Shown here one piece after another: positions 25,693 through 34,105 of a stretch of 64,000 nucleotides of DNA. This DNA comes from Flavobacterium tiangeerense (GTDB lineage Bacteria; Bacteroidota; Bacteroidia; Flavobacteriales; Flavobacteriaceae). The stretch is from contig NZ_VLKO01000004.1 in NCBI RefSeq assembly GCF_007830355.1, positions 1 to 64,000 of the forward strand. Reading direction: 5' to 3'. The notes under the pieces were generated by a model. That model was not told the DNA's origin and made no database searches. It saw only the letters and a program-made list of their open reading frames with translations. Made by a program: the position numbers and the translations under genes. Within the stretch, counting starts at the first letter, position 1, and every line of letters starts with the position of its first letter.

Positions 25693-27471
25693 TTAGTTAT
25701 TCGGTACGTTAATAGTTGTATTAACCATAGTAACTGAAGCTACAAGTGAAATTGCTCTACCATTTAAAACTGTTAAAAACGGATTTGTACTATTAGCAGG
25801 AGATGACAAAGTCACACCAGAGTTGGCTATAATATTTCCTACCATAACTCCACCACCAGCGTAATTAATAACTGCTTCAGTTCCTACATACCAATACACA
25901 TTATTAGGATTACCTACGCCGTTTAAGAACGTTACACTACTTGGCATTGAATCACCTACTGTTAAAGAGGATGGTGCTTGAAAATACCATTTTGCATTCG
26001 GATCTCCATTTGCATTTAAGGTAAGATTTCCGTTGGTTATACTAAAAGAGCTTGAAGCGGTGTAAATACCAGGAGCTAATGTTAATCCTCCTAATTCACC
26101 AGCACCAGGATTAGCAACACCTCCAGGCATAGAAGCAGGTGAAATACTGTTGTAGAGATCTCTCGCTGCATTTAATCCAGCTAATGCTGTTGTTGCTTTT
26201 GTAGCATTTCCAGGCGCTGGTGCATCTGTAAATATACCATCAGTTACAATTCCATTATTTAATGGAGTTACGATATATACATCACCACTTGTTCCATCAG
26301 TAAAACCTGTTACTAAGGTTGCAGCAGCAGTTGTACCGATAGCACCGTTGATTACAGTTAATAATCCTTGATTTGTTATTCCTGCATTCCCTCCAAAAAC
26401 TCCAAAGAATAAACCACTTGTTATAACAGGAGGTGTTACTACAACATTTGAGGTTGTGAAATTCCATACATAGTTACTAGCTAATGGAATACCGGCTGAA
26501 CTTTTAGCACCAGTTGTTATTGTTGCTGTATAAACAAGTCCAGGATTAAGAGCATTTACTGGATTAAATGAAGCAGTAGTACCACCAGTATACAGTACAA
26601 CGCCTGGAATTACTGTAGTCCCTTGTCTTAAAGTAAAAGTGGTTGTATTAATAGTTAGCGGATCCATAGCAATGCTAAAGTTTGCAGTAAGTGTTTTGTT
26701 TAAATCAACTCCTATAGCGTTATTAAATGGATCAGTAGATGTAACTGTTGGAACAGGAACAGTTGTAAAATTCCATACGTAATCAGCAGCTAGTGGTGTT
26801 CCTTGTAAACTTTTAGCACCTGATGTTATAGTAACCGTATAAACAGAATTAACGGTTAAAGGATTTGTAGGTACAAAAGAAACCGTTGATCCAGAATAAG
26901 TAATTGCACCTGCAATTGTGTTAGTACCTTGTTTAACTGTAAATGTTGAATTAATTATTGTCAAAGGATCCATTGGAACACTAAAAGTTGCAGTTATTGT
27001 TTTATTAAGAGCAACGTTAATTTGATTGTTTGTAGGATCAGTAGTATTTACAACAGGAACAATAATCATTCCAGTAGAAAATGTCCACAAATAATCTGTT
27101 TGAAGAGCATTACCCATTACATCTTTTACTCCAGTTGTAATCCTACCAGTATAGGTAGTATTAGGACTTAGAGGGTTAGTAGGAGTAAACCTTGCTGTTC
27201 TTCCGTTGTACGTAATTGCACCAGAAACTACCGTGCCATCTGCTTTTGAAATAATTAAAGTAGAGGAGTTGATAGTTGAAGCATTTATCTCTTCATTGAA
27301 AGTGACTGAGATAATTTGATTAAAAGGTACGCTTAGCGCTAAATTATTAGGAACAGTAGATTCTACAACTGGACAAACACCTACTGTTTCTACAAAATCG
27401 TCTTCAGCACAACTAGAAATTAATGCAATAAACAGTATTGCAAAGAGTAATAGTAAATTTTTAGTTTTCAT
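25693..27471 (-). CDS. Ice-binding-like lipoprotein: three Ig-like domains plus DUF3494 domain
   Basis: 592 residues. The lipoprotein signal ends IALISSC. Residues about 35-133, 134-233 and 234-333 are three Big_5-type Ig-like repeats (NxxISVTFNEEINASTI, FTPTNPLSPNTTYTGRITTGVKD, YVWNFTT). The C-terminal 240 residues match the DUF3494 ice-binding family: FGVFGGNAGITNQG, TLVTGFTDGTSGDVYI, AGELGGLTLAPGIYTASSSF, NLTLNANGDPNAKWYFQ and NGRAISLVASVTM. The family's beta-solenoid binds ice in polar microbes and diatoms. Here it would be displayed on the envelope by its lipid anchor. Some DUF3494 proteins may be adhesins instead, so ice binding is likely but not certain. Confidence 0.88.
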   Translation of the reverse strand: MKTKNLLLLFAILFIALISSCAEDDFVETVGVCPVVESTVPNNLALSVPFNQIISVTFNEEINASTINSSTLIISKADGTVVSGAITYNGRTARFTPTNPLSPNTTYTGRITTGVKDVMGNALQTDYLWTFSTGMIIVPVVNTTDPTNNQINVALNKTITATFSVPMDPLTIINSTFTVKQGTNTIAGAITYSGSTVSFVPTNPLTVNSVYTVTITSGAKSLQGTPLAADYVWNFTTVPVPTVTSTDPFNNAIGVDLNKTLTANFSIAMDPLTINTTTFTLRQGTTVIPGVVLYTGGTTASFNPVNALNPGLVYTATITTGAKSSAGIPLASNYVWNFTTSNVVVTPPVITSGLFFGVFGGNAGITNQGLLTVINGAIGTTAAATLVTGFTDGTSGDVYIVTPLNNGIVTDGIFTDAPAPGNATKATTALAGLNAARDLYNSISPASMPGGVANPGAGELGGLTLAPGIYTASSSFSITNGNLTLNANGDPNAKWYFQAPSSLTVGDSMPSSVTFLNGVGNPNNVYWYVGTEAVINYAGGGVMVGNIIANSGVTLSSPANSTNPFLTVLNGRAISLVASVTMVNTTINVPNN

Positions 27472-27506
27472 TTTTTTAATTTTTAAGGATTAAGTATTCT
27501 ACATAG

Positions 27507-27514
27507 CAAAGGTT
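27507..27514 (-). promoter_or_regulatory. Candidate -7 element of the ice-binding/OmpA operon
   Basis: AACCTTTG on the minus strand, 35 bp before the start; it differs from TAnnTTTG only in the first base. Confidence 0.4.
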
Positions 27515-27748
27515 GTTATGTTATTGGCTTAAAGAGTTATACAATTAAATAATGAAGTAGTAAGATTAACTTATATTTACACATTTTTGAAGCATCGAAA
27601 TGAGCTAAGGCAGTATAGAATGTTGTGATTGTATGTACGGTATCCGTGTTGGTTTTGAATTTAGAAAAGCTATTGTATTTGTTATTATAGATGGGTGTTT
27701 GGTTTTTAAATACAAATTGAAAACCTATTGGACAATTTGATGTAATAA

Positions 27749-27780
27749 AAAAGAGGATAGCTTTTTGGGCTATCCTCTAA
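27749..27780 (-). terminator. Intrinsic terminator
   Basis: AGAGGATAGC and GCTATCCTCT around a 7-nt loop, with a T run on the minus strand. It ends the transcript of the 27.8-28.9 kb gene group. Confidence 0.85.
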
Positions 27781-27811
27781 TGAATTTTTAAATCTTTATA
27801 AAAAGTTTCTA

Positions 27812-28162
27812 TCAAGAGTGCTTGTCTTGAGTAAAAGTCTCAGCTTTTTTACTTACAAAGTTAGTTATTGCAAATTGTAAAATAGTACCAAGAACCTTTG
27901 TGATTGGATTATGGGAAGAACCTAATAATACTTTTTTTGATAAGTATCCTGATGCAATACCAATAACACTGTTAAGAATATTACCTTTAAACTCGGAAGT
28001 TTTTGTTAACTGTCCAAAAGCATTTTTTATAAGGTTTACAGGTTGTAAACTTTCATAAGTTACATGATATTGGTCTTTAAGTTGTACAAGTTCAAAAGCT
28101 TGTTTTTCTTTCAATAATTGAATAGCTTCTTTTAGCATCTCTGATTCAGTACTCTTTTTCAT
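27812..28162 (-). CDS. Hypothetical protein of the holin/YtxH stress group
   Basis: 116 residues from the ATG at 28162, which directly follows the upstream stop (TAATATG); the longer frame would overlap the neighbour and adds only nine residues. The N-terminal half is a charged helix (EMLKEAIQLLKEKQAFELVQLKDQYHVTYESLQPVNLIKNAF). The second half has two hydrophobic stretches (NSVIGIASGYLSKKVLLGSS, ILQFAITNFVSKKAE). I recall similar proteins beside holin-like genes in flavobacteria, but no named family. It is translationally coupled to the holin-like gene and likely membrane associated. Confidence 0.75.
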   Translation of the reverse strand: MKKSTESEMLKEAIQLLKEKQAFELVQLKDQYHVTYESLQPVNLIKNAFGQLTKTSEFKGNILNSVIGIASGYLSKKVLLGSSHNPITKVLGTILQFAITNFVSKKAETFTQDKHS

Positions 28163-28163
28163 A

Positions 28164-28511
28164 TTAACTATTTTTAAGCATTTTGACAATTATAAAATTA
28201 CTAATAGGCATTTTTATCCATTTGTCTTTAAAGTAGTATAGTAAAAGTGCTAGTGCTAGATAGAAGGCACCAACAATAAAAAAACCAAAGTATAGTTGTC
28301 CTACAAGCTTGCCTACCCAAAGAGAGAGACCAATGTTTGAAAGAAAAACAAACATCGCAAAAACAACAGAAATTGCCATTCTAGAGATTAGTGATGAAAC
28401 CACGTCAGCAGTTTTATCAATCGCATTAAGTTTAGCTAACTCTATTGAAGTTTTAGTATAATTCTCTGCTCTTTCAAAAAGCATTTCTATTGATGATGCA
28501 TTGTTTTCCAT
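28164..28511 (-). CDS. Putative holin-like (Phage_holin_3_6 family) membrane protein
   Basis: 115 residues. A charged N-terminal helix (MLFERAENYTKTSIELAKLNAIDKTADVVSSLIS) precedes two transmembrane helices (about 49-70 and 74-97), which fits the Holin-X/Phage_holin_3_6 superfamily. In non-phage contexts these small proteins accompany YtxH and YqjD-type stress proteins, as here. There are no phage genes nearby, so a lysis role is unlikely; an envelope-stress role is inferred. Confidence 0.75.
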   Translation of the reverse strand: MENNASSIEMLFERAENYTKTSIELAKLNAIDKTADVVSSLISRMAISVVFAMFVFLSNIGLSLWVGKLVGQLYFGFFIVGAFYLALALLLYYFKDKWIKMPISNFIIVKMLKNS

Positions 28512-28559
28512 TTTCCTGAAATTTATATCAAAATTAATTTTTTAAAGAAGTAATACAAA

Positions 28560-28886
28560 TTATATTGAATTAATATCCTTTTTTACTTCGTTAAAAGATG
28601 CTTTACCTTGAGCTAAAAGATCTTCTCCATCATGTTTAACTTCATTCATTTTAGATTTGCCCTCAGCAACAAGTTTCTCACCTTCTGCCCAAATTTTTTC
28701 ATATTTTTGAGTAATAGTACCCAAAATGTTGTCCAATTTGTATTTCAATTCGTCAGCATAATCACTGCTTTTGTCAGCAATTTTTTTTCTTGTGTTATCA
28801 CCTTTATCTGGTGCAAATAAAACTCCTAATAATGCTCCTACGGCTACTCCGCCTAAAACTCCTAATATTATTTTATCTGATTTCAT
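28560..28886 (-). CDS. YtxH domain protein
   Basis: 108 residues. The N-terminus has one Gly-rich transmembrane segment (IILGVLGGVAVGALLGVLFAP) followed by DKGDNTRKKIADKSSDYADEL, the YtxH signature. The rest is a long amphipathic helix with two LVAEGKSKMNEVK / LLAQGKASFNEVK repeats. Bacillus YtxH belongs to the general stress response. The gene order YtxH, holin-like, helical protein suggests one envelope-stress transcript. Confidence 0.88.
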   Translation of the reverse strand: MKSDKIILGVLGGVAVGALLGVLFAPDKGDNTRKKIADKSSDYADELKYKLDNILGTITQKYEKIWAEGEKLVAEGKSKMNEVKHDGEDLLAQGKASFNEVKKDINSI

Positions 28887-28917
28887 AATGCAAATTTTTA
28901 AAGTTATAATTATTAAT

Positions 28918-29070
28918 TTATACGTTTCTACCTGAAATGAGCCTAAATAATATTGCTATTACAGCAATTACCAATAAGACATGAATTATTGAACCTACGC
29001 TAAAAGCAAAGAATCCGATTGCCCAAAAAATTACTAAAATGACTGCTATTGTATAAAGAAGATTACTCAT
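28918..29070 (-). CDS. lmo0937-type small membrane protein, copy B
   Basis: 50 residues with two hydrophobic helices (LLYTIAVILVIFWAIGFFAF and IIHVLLVIAVIAILFRLI) separated by a short SVGS turn, ending SGRNV. It matches the lmo0937 family of tiny membrane proteins often induced by stress. It is 45/50 identical to the next gene upstream (29108-29260), so it arose by tandem duplication. Molecular function unknown. Confidence 0.85.
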   Translation of the reverse strand: MSNLLYTIAVILVIFWAIGFFAFSVGSIIHVLLVIAVIAILFRLISGRNV

Positions 29071-29107
29071 ATTTTATAGTTTTAATGATTAGAATTAGTA
29101 TTGAATA

Positions 29108-29260
29108 TTATATTTTTCTACCTGAAATTAATCTGAATAGAATAGCTATTACCGCTAGAACAAGTAGAATGTGAATGATGGATCCAACACTGTATGCAAA
29201 AAAACCGATTGCCCAAAAAATCACTAAAATAACTGCTATTGTGTAAAGAAGATTGCTCAT
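29108..29260 (-). CDS. lmo0937-type small membrane protein, copy A
   Basis: 50 residues, same two-helix layout as copy B, from which it differs only at positions 23, 31, 35, 49 and 50, all conservative apart from N49K. The two genes are separated by 37 bp. The outer-membrane barrel gene ends 24 bp upstream, so all three may be cotranscribed. Confidence 0.85.
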   Translation of the reverse strand: MSNLLYTIAVILVIFWAIGFFAYSVGSIIHILLVLAVIAILFRLISGRKI

Positions 29261-29284
29261 GATAAATATGTTTAATGTTAATTA

Positions 29285-29908
29285 TTAGTTTAGTCTAAGA
29301 CCTACGTATGCGCTAAATACACTGTTTTTAGCATCTGAAGATGTAAAACTATCATCTTTACCAATCTTAGTTAATCCGTAATTGTAGCGCACTCCAAAAT
29401 TTACTGCATCTAAATCAAAACCTAAACCTCCTGAAATACCAGCGTCAAATTTATTGAAATCATCAGTATTTAATGTACGAACTGATGAACCAAGATTAGA
29501 ATCATTAGTTGTTTTACCGCTAACCATGTATGCTAAATATGGACCTACTTGTACATTGAAATTATCAGTTAAATTAGCAACAAGTAAAATAGGTACTTCT
29601 ATATAATTGATATTGAATTTTGCTGTTCCATTTACTCCAAAACTGTTGTACACTAATTCAGATCCTTTTGTAGTGTAGCTAATTTCAGGTTGAATTGCGA
29701 TACTATTTGTAATTGGGAATTTAGCATATAAACCTGCATTAAAACCTGTTAATACATTATTGTCATCAACAGTATCTGTGTATAAGTTTGAAAAGTTAAG
29801 ACCTCCTTTAAAACCAAAAGCTGGAGTTTTTTCTTGTGCTTGGATTCCTGTGAAAGATAATAATCCTAATGTTATTGATGCGAAAATTAATTTTTTAGAC
29901 TTTTTCAT
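29285..29908 (-). CDS. Outer membrane beta-barrel protein (porin/OmpX-like)
   Basis: 207 residues with a signal peptide (MKKSKKLIF to GIQAQ) and an OMP_b-brl_2 type eight-strand barrel: FGFKGGLNFSNLYTD, TGFNAGLYAKFPITNSIAIQPEISYTTKG, NYIEVPILLVANLTDNFNVQVGPYLAYM, DAGISGGLGFDLDAVNFGVRYNYGL and a terminal strand ending YVGLRLN. A small envelope barrel of unknown ligand. It leads the group containing the two lmo0937-type genes. Confidence 0.9.
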   Translation of the reverse strand: MKKSKKLIFASITLGLLSFTGIQAQEKTPAFGFKGGLNFSNLYTDTVDDNNVLTGFNAGLYAKFPITNSIAIQPEISYTTKGSELVYNSFGVNGTAKFNINYIEVPILLVANLTDNFNVQVGPYLAYMVSGKTTNDSNLGSSVRTLNTDDFNKFDAGISGGLGFDLDAVNFGVRYNYGLTKIGKDDSFTSSDAKNSVFSAYVGLRLN

Positions 29909-30249
29909 TGTTTATTTTTTTTATTGATTTATATATTACAAAGGTCATTAATTAACACAGTTTAGTTGTTACATTACTTTTAGTGAATGTTTCAAGATTC
30001 ACACTTTAGTAATTACAGGTTATAAATTTAATAATTAACACATTGATAAACAGTATTTAAGCAAAAAAAATGCAAGTTTTTACAACTTGCATTTTATAAT
30101 ATATTGTGTATTTTAAAATTAACGAAACAAAAAAATCAATTTTAGTCTCTTGTATTCTAGTCACATTTATTTTGATTAAAAAGGATTTTATAAATTACAG
30201 TTTTAGTTAAACCTAATTTTATATCCTGTAAGTAAGAGATAAAAAAAAA
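29909..30249. other. 341-bp intergenic region
   Basis: A weak -7 box GACCTTTG (29939-29946, minus strand) lies 30 bp before the barrel gene. A terminator lies at 30063-30096. No gene seen. Confidence 0.5.
30063..30096 (-). terminator. Intrinsic terminator downstream of the CsbD-like gene
   Basis: AAAATGCAAGTT and AACTTGCATTTT around a 5-nt loop, with an 8-base T run on the minus strand. It is about 155 bp past the CsbD-like stop. Confidence 0.8.
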
Positions 30250-30435
30250 CTATAAGGATTGAAAAATAACAATAAGTTCCTCTCTAGTTTTTCCTAGTTT
30301 GTCTTGGTATTTCTTTAGCATTTCTTCTTTCTTAGATTCTGAAAATAATGACTTGTTGCTAGTTAAAGCAACAAATTTTTCTTTTAATTTCTCCTTCTGC
30401 TGTTCCCAGTTCCCCTCTAAATCATTTGAATTCAT
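30250..30435 (-). CDS. CsbD family stress-response protein
   Basis: 61 residues from the ATG at 30435. That start gives the family beginning MNSNDLEGNWEQQKEKLKEKF; the longer frame adds eleven residues foreign to the family. CsbD/YjbJ proteins are small, very charged helical proteins among the most abundant transcripts in general stress. Role unclear. A separate short transcript within the stress block. Confidence 0.85.
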   Translation of the reverse strand: MNSNDLEGNWEQQKEKLKEKFVALTSNKSLFSESKKEEMLKKYQDKLGKTREELIVIFQSL

Positions 30436-30627
30436 AATTTTGGTTATTAATAGTGAAATAATCTTCACCCTCCAAAGTTCCCAAAATTCTAACTAATTAA
30501 ATTATATAACTATGGCTATTTGTTGTGATTTTCACTGATTTTTAAAATAACCTTTAGACTTTACAGTATTTTATTCAAAATAGTTTTAGACTTCTAAAAA
30601 TAGCTTGGATATAATAAAACAATAGTA

Positions 30628-31515
30628 TTATTTGTTGATAGAATCATTTTTTTGATCCATTTTCAAAGCTTTTTTCATTTCGGCTTCTTCAATTTCTTGC
30701 TCTTCCTCGAGTTTTTTATCTTCTACTTTTTTCTTCTTATTGAAAAAACCTCTCAATAAAAAATTATGTTTTGCTGCCTCAATTACTTCATTTAAGCCTT
30801 TTGTAGCTGTTTTTACATTGGTTAAAGAAGAATCTATTGAATTCCCCATTCGCTCGTTACTTATAAGTTTTGATAGAGCACCTTTACCATTGTTCATACT
30901 AGTAGTAAAAGTTTCAAACTCTGATGCACTTGCTTCTAAACTGGTTACCATGTTGTCCACGCTATTCCCGAATTTTTTATCTGAAACCAGTTTAGATAAT
31001 GCTCCATCACCATTATTCATACTTGAGCTAAATTGCGCTAGCTCAGCAGTTATCAGTCCTGCATTATCTACACTTTTCTTAACACTCACCATAAGGTCAT
31101 CCATTTCAATGGCTTTTTTAGATCTAATATAATCCTGATCATTAATCAATATAGTAGATTTCTTTCCTGAAGTTATTGTCAAGACTTTATCGCCCATTAA
31201 ACCATCCGAATTGATACTTGCCACGGCATCTTTCTTGATGTATTTACGAACTTCATCTTTGATAACCATTTTAATAACAACCGAAGTATCATTGAGGAAT
31301 TCAATATCTTCAACAGTTCCAATATTTATACCTGATAATCGAACGTTGTTGCCTACTGCAAGACCGTTAACCGAATTAAATTTTGAATACAACTCAATAG
31401 TTGATCCAAATAAGTTTTTTTGTTTGCCTACAAAATAGATGGTACCTACAAATAAAAACAATCCAACTATTACAAACATTCCTAATTTCCACTGGTATCC
31501 TGACTCTTTAACCAT
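30628..31515 (-). CDS. MlaD/MCE family lipid-transport substrate-binding protein
   Basis: 295 residues. One N-terminal transmembrane helix (LGMFVIVGLFLFVGTIYFVG) anchors an MCE domain (about 38-118: FNSVNGLAVGNNVRLSGINIGTVEDIEFL, GLMGDKVLTI). The rest is helical with two repeated segments (MNNGDGALSKLVSDKKFGNSVD, MNNGKGALSKLISNERMGNSID) and a charged tail. With the two genes that precede it, it makes an Mla-type phospholipid transporter. MlaB and MlaC counterparts are absent here, as is usual in Bacteroidota. Confidence 0.92.
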   Translation of the reverse strand: MVKESGYQWKLGMFVIVGLFLFVGTIYFVGKQKNLFGSTIELYSKFNSVNGLAVGNNVRLSGINIGTVEDIEFLNDTSVVIKMVIKDEVRKYIKKDAVASINSDGLMGDKVLTITSGKKSTILINDQDYIRSKKAIEMDDLMVSVKKSVDNAGLITAELAQFSSSMNNGDGALSKLVSDKKFGNSVDNMVTSLEASASEFETFTTSMNNGKGALSKLISNERMGNSIDSSLTNVKTATKGLNEVIEAAKHNFLLRGFFNKKKKVEDKKLEEEQEIEEAEMKKALKMDQKNDSINK

Positions 31516-31532
31516 GATTTTTAATTTTTAAT

Positions 31533-32288
31533 TTAAATAAAAAATGAGCGAACCCATTCATCTTCACTTTTTTCTAGCTCATCATATGTTCCTTCAACAT
31601 GTATTACACCTTCTTTTAAAATTACAATTCTATCAGATGTAAGTCTTGCACAGGGCATATCATGCGTTATAATTATTGAAGATGTTTTGTTTTTTTGTCG
31701 AAGTTCTAAGATGAGTTCACTTATTTCTCTTGAGGTAATGGTATCAAGTCCTGTTGTGGGTTCATCATACAAGATAATCTCTGGTTTAAGAATCAACGTT
31801 CTTGCAAGTCCTATTCGTTTGCGCATTCCTCCAGATAATTCAGAGGGCATTTTGTCTATGGCTTCCTTCAATCCCACACTTTCGAGTACTTCTAAAACGT
31901 GTTCATTAATTGCATCACCTGATAATGTGGTATCATGTCTTCTCAATGTAAAAGAAAGATTTTCTCGAACACTCATAGAATCATATAAAGCAGCATTTTG
32001 AAAAAGAAATCCAATGCGTGTTCTAATTTTGTTTAGTTCATCGATTTCTAATGAATTGATTTCTTGGTTGAACACAGTAATAATGCCGCTGTCTATTTTA
32101 ATTAGTCCAACGATACATTTAATAGTAATTGATTTTCCTGAACCGGATTTACCTAAAACTACCAGGTTTTCTCCTTTATTCAAGTTAAATGTTACTCCTT
32201 TTAAAACTTCATTTGTACCAAATGATTTGTGTAAGTCTTTGATTTCAATTACCGGATTACTATTTTGAAGTGTGTAATTTTTTTCCAT
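31533..32288 (-). CDS. ABC transporter ATP-binding protein, MlaF-like
   Basis: 251 residues. Walker A GKSGSGKS (about 43-50), Q-loop FLFQNAALYDSMSVRENL, signature LSGGMRKRIGLARTL, Walker B EIILYDEPTTGLD and the switch His in IIITHD are all intact. The AALYDSMSV Q-loop and GGMRKR signature are typical of the MlaF/Ttg2A group. It powers the MlaE-like permease encoded immediately upstream (1-bp gap) with the MCE protein gene 17 bp downstream. Confidence 0.95.
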   Translation of the reverse strand: MEKNYTLQNSNPVIEIKDLHKSFGTNEVLKGVTFNLNKGENLVVLGKSGSGKSITIKCIVGLIKIDSGIITVFNQEINSLEIDELNKIRTRIGFLFQNAALYDSMSVRENLSFTLRRHDTTLSGDAINEHVLEVLESVGLKEAIDKMPSELSGGMRKRIGLARTLILKPEIILYDEPTTGLDTITSREISELILELRQKNKTSSIIITHDMPCARLTSDRIVILKEGVIHVEGTYDELEKSEDEWVRSFFI

Positions 32289-32289
32289 A

Positions 32290-33081
32290 TTAAAAAAATA
32301 AATCAGTTACTTGTACCGCAATCATATCAATTATAAAAATGGTTAATGAGGCCGTAACTACCGCAGAATTTGCTGCTTTACCTACACTTTCAGTTCCATT
32401 TTCAGCATTATATCCTTTATAGCAACCAATCATTCCTATAAAATATCCAAAGAAAAAAGTTTTTATAGTTGCGGGAAAAATATCTAAAAATGTTATGGAT
32501 TCAATCACTTGTGATAAATAGCGGACTACATTTACATCGCCGTGAATATTAATCCCCATGTAACCTCCAACTATTCCTATTCCATCAGCATAAATTACAA
32601 GTAATGGAATCATTAATGTAGTTGCCATAATTCTAGTTACAACTAAATACTTGAATGGATTGATAGCTGAAACTTCCATTGCATCAATTTGCTCAGTTAC
32701 TTTCATTGAGCCTAATTCAGCTCCAATTCCTGAAGCTACTTTACCAGCGCAAATTAAAGCAGTAATAACAGGAGCAATTTCCCTAATTAAAGACAGTGCA
32801 ACCATGCTAGGCAACCAAGATTCGGCTCCAAATTCTGCCAAAGTTGGTCTCGATTGTAAGGTAAGAACCAACCCCATTATGAAACCAGTAATAGTTACTA
32901 ATGGTAAAGATTTATATCCTATTAAGTAACATTGTTTGAGCAGCTCCTTGAATTCATAAGGAGGCCTAATGGCTTCTTTAAAAAAACGAATAGCAAATTC
33001 AGTAGCGCGGCCAACTTCAATAAAACTTTGATTGAGATAAGTTCCCAATCGTTCTTTTTGTATCGTTAATGTTTGGTTCAT
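32290..33081 (-). CDS. ABC transporter permease, MlaE family
   Basis: 263 residues with five to six transmembrane helices. The MlaE hallmarks are FIMGLVLTLQSRPTLAEFGA, REIAPVITALICAGKVASGIGAELGSMKVTEQIDAMEVSAINPFKYLVVTR (quoted only as a region, about 95-145) and FFGYFIGMIGCYKGYNA. First gene of the three-gene Mla-type operon that moves lipids between inner and outer membrane to keep asymmetry. Confidence 0.93.
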   Translation of the reverse strand: MNQTLTIQKERLGTYLNQSFIEVGRATEFAIRFFKEAIRPPYEFKELLKQCYLIGYKSLPLVTITGFIMGLVLTLQSRPTLAEFGAESWLPSMVALSLIREIAPVITALICAGKVASGIGAELGSMKVTEQIDAMEVSAINPFKYLVVTRIMATTLMIPLLVIYADGIGIVGGYMGINIHGDVNVVRYLSQVIESITFLDIFPATIKTFFFGYFIGMIGCYKGYNAENGTESVGKAANSAVVTASLTIFIIDMIAVQVTDLFF

Positions 33082-33138
33082 TCCTCTATTTTTAAATTTA
33101 ACAGGAATTATATCTTTTAAAAAAAATACAATTTCCTT

Positions 33139-33612
33139 TTAAAAACTCATACTTGATTTTGCAATCATACTATCTCCCAAATCTTTAATTTTGTCATGTT
33201 GATTGGTTAATAGTATTTGTTGCTGCTGTAAAATTTGATTCAGTTTTTTTGGAATAAAATCAGTGTTGTTCGTCAATGAGTTTTTATATACTTTGAGTAT
33301 TTCAAACTCAGAATATTCCAATCTATTTAGAATTTCTTCTTTGTCTTTTATGAGAAAGTTTATTTTTAAATTTCCCCAAATTTTATCTATTAAAGTATGA
33401 TTTCTAGCATTTTCTTTTGGGGCACCATTTATTTTACTCAGTTCAAATATCAAATCTTCATTAAACAAATTGCTTGTTTTTTCAAACTCATTGAATAATT
33501 GCACTAAGTCATTTTCATTAAATCCCTTTTTGGCATTTTGATATGCTATTACCCTATCTTTATGAGATGCTATTAAATTGTTTAATACATCAACTGATTT
33601 TTTAATATTCAT
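33139..33612 (-). CDS. DUF2383 / PA2169-type four-helix-bundle protein
   Basis: 157 residues, all helical, no signal peptide. The pattern VLNNLIASHKDRVIAYQNAKKG, FEKTSNLFNEDLIFEL, LIDKIWGNLKINFLIKDKEE and LEYSEFEILKVYKNSL fits DUF2383, a ferritin-like four-helix bundle found in stress clusters. It lies 57 bp upstream of the MlaE-like gene on the same strand and may be cotranscribed. Function unknown; metal binding would be in keeping with the nearby Dps. Confidence 0.78.
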   Translation of the reverse strand: MNIKKSVDVLNNLIASHKDRVIAYQNAKKGFNENDLVQLFNEFEKTSNLFNEDLIFELSKINGAPKENARNHTLIDKIWGNLKINFLIKDKEEILNRLEYSEFEILKVYKNSLTNNTDFIPKKLNQILQQQQILLTNQHDKIKDLGDSMIAKSSMSF

Positions 33613-33950
33613 ATCTTATGATTTTGATTGTGCTATTTATGTTTCAGGCTGGGCATTAAAGGGTGTTGTAAAAACTACCACATTTCAATACATTTCTGTT
33701 TGCAAAATTCATATAAATAACCATAAACCTTGTTACACAACTTTACAGAAAAGTTGCAATATTTACGGTTAAGCCTTGTTATAGATAAGCATAAGATAAT
33801 TCAATTCAATTCTTGAGGTTTATATCTGTAAGAGAATGTTTTATTTAATTTGTAAAAAAAAGGCTGTTGTTTCCAACAGCCCAAACCAAACAAAACTCAA
33901 CCTATTTTTGATAATTTCACTTTATAAAAAAAGGAATTTATAATTTCTAT
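33613..33950. other. 338-bp intergenic region
   Basis: Contains the minus-strand terminator at 33855-33881 and presumably the promoter of the DUF2383 gene. No coding sequence that I can support. Confidence 0.5.
33855..33881 (-). terminator. Intrinsic terminator downstream of dps and the small ORF
   Basis: GGCTGTTG and CAACAGCC around a 4-nt loop, followed by seven T on the minus strand. Confidence 0.85.
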
Positions 33951-34088
33951 TTAAGTAAATTTTACTTTACTTGTATTTATAGAAACTGTATTTCTTTGTG
34001 TATAATTGTATCTTTGAGAAGGGGCTGTTTTTCCCACTCTACAATTACTATTTGATGGTTTTAAAACCTCATTTTTTAAATTGATCAT
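33951..34088 (-). CDS. Possible 45-residue small protein downstream of dps
   Basis: An ATG-initiated frame 17 bp after the dps stop, on the same strand and upstream of the shared terminator. The sequence is polar and basic (LKPSNSNCRVGKTAPSQRYN, then YTQRNTVSINTSKVKFT) with one Cys, and it lacks the Ile/Phe/Lys runs typical of random frames in this AT-rich DNA. I recognise no family. It may be a genuine small gene or an untranslated tail. Confidence 0.4.
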   Translation of the reverse strand: MINLKNEVLKPSNSNCRVGKTAPSQRYNYTQRNTVSINTSKVKFT

Positions 34089-34105
34089 AACTTTTTTTTA
34101 ATTTT

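Larger units (their letters stand above)
27472..27811. other. 340-bp intergenic region
   Basis: Contains the candidate promoter of the ice-binding gene and the terminator of the upstream holin/YtxH group at 27749-27780. Nothing else recognisable. Confidence 0.55.

Noticed and set aside
28164..28511. Holin-like gene as a sign of a prophage
   Set aside because: No capsid, terminase, integrase or lysis enzyme nearby; the neighbours are stress proteins, and such holin-like proteins are common outside phages.
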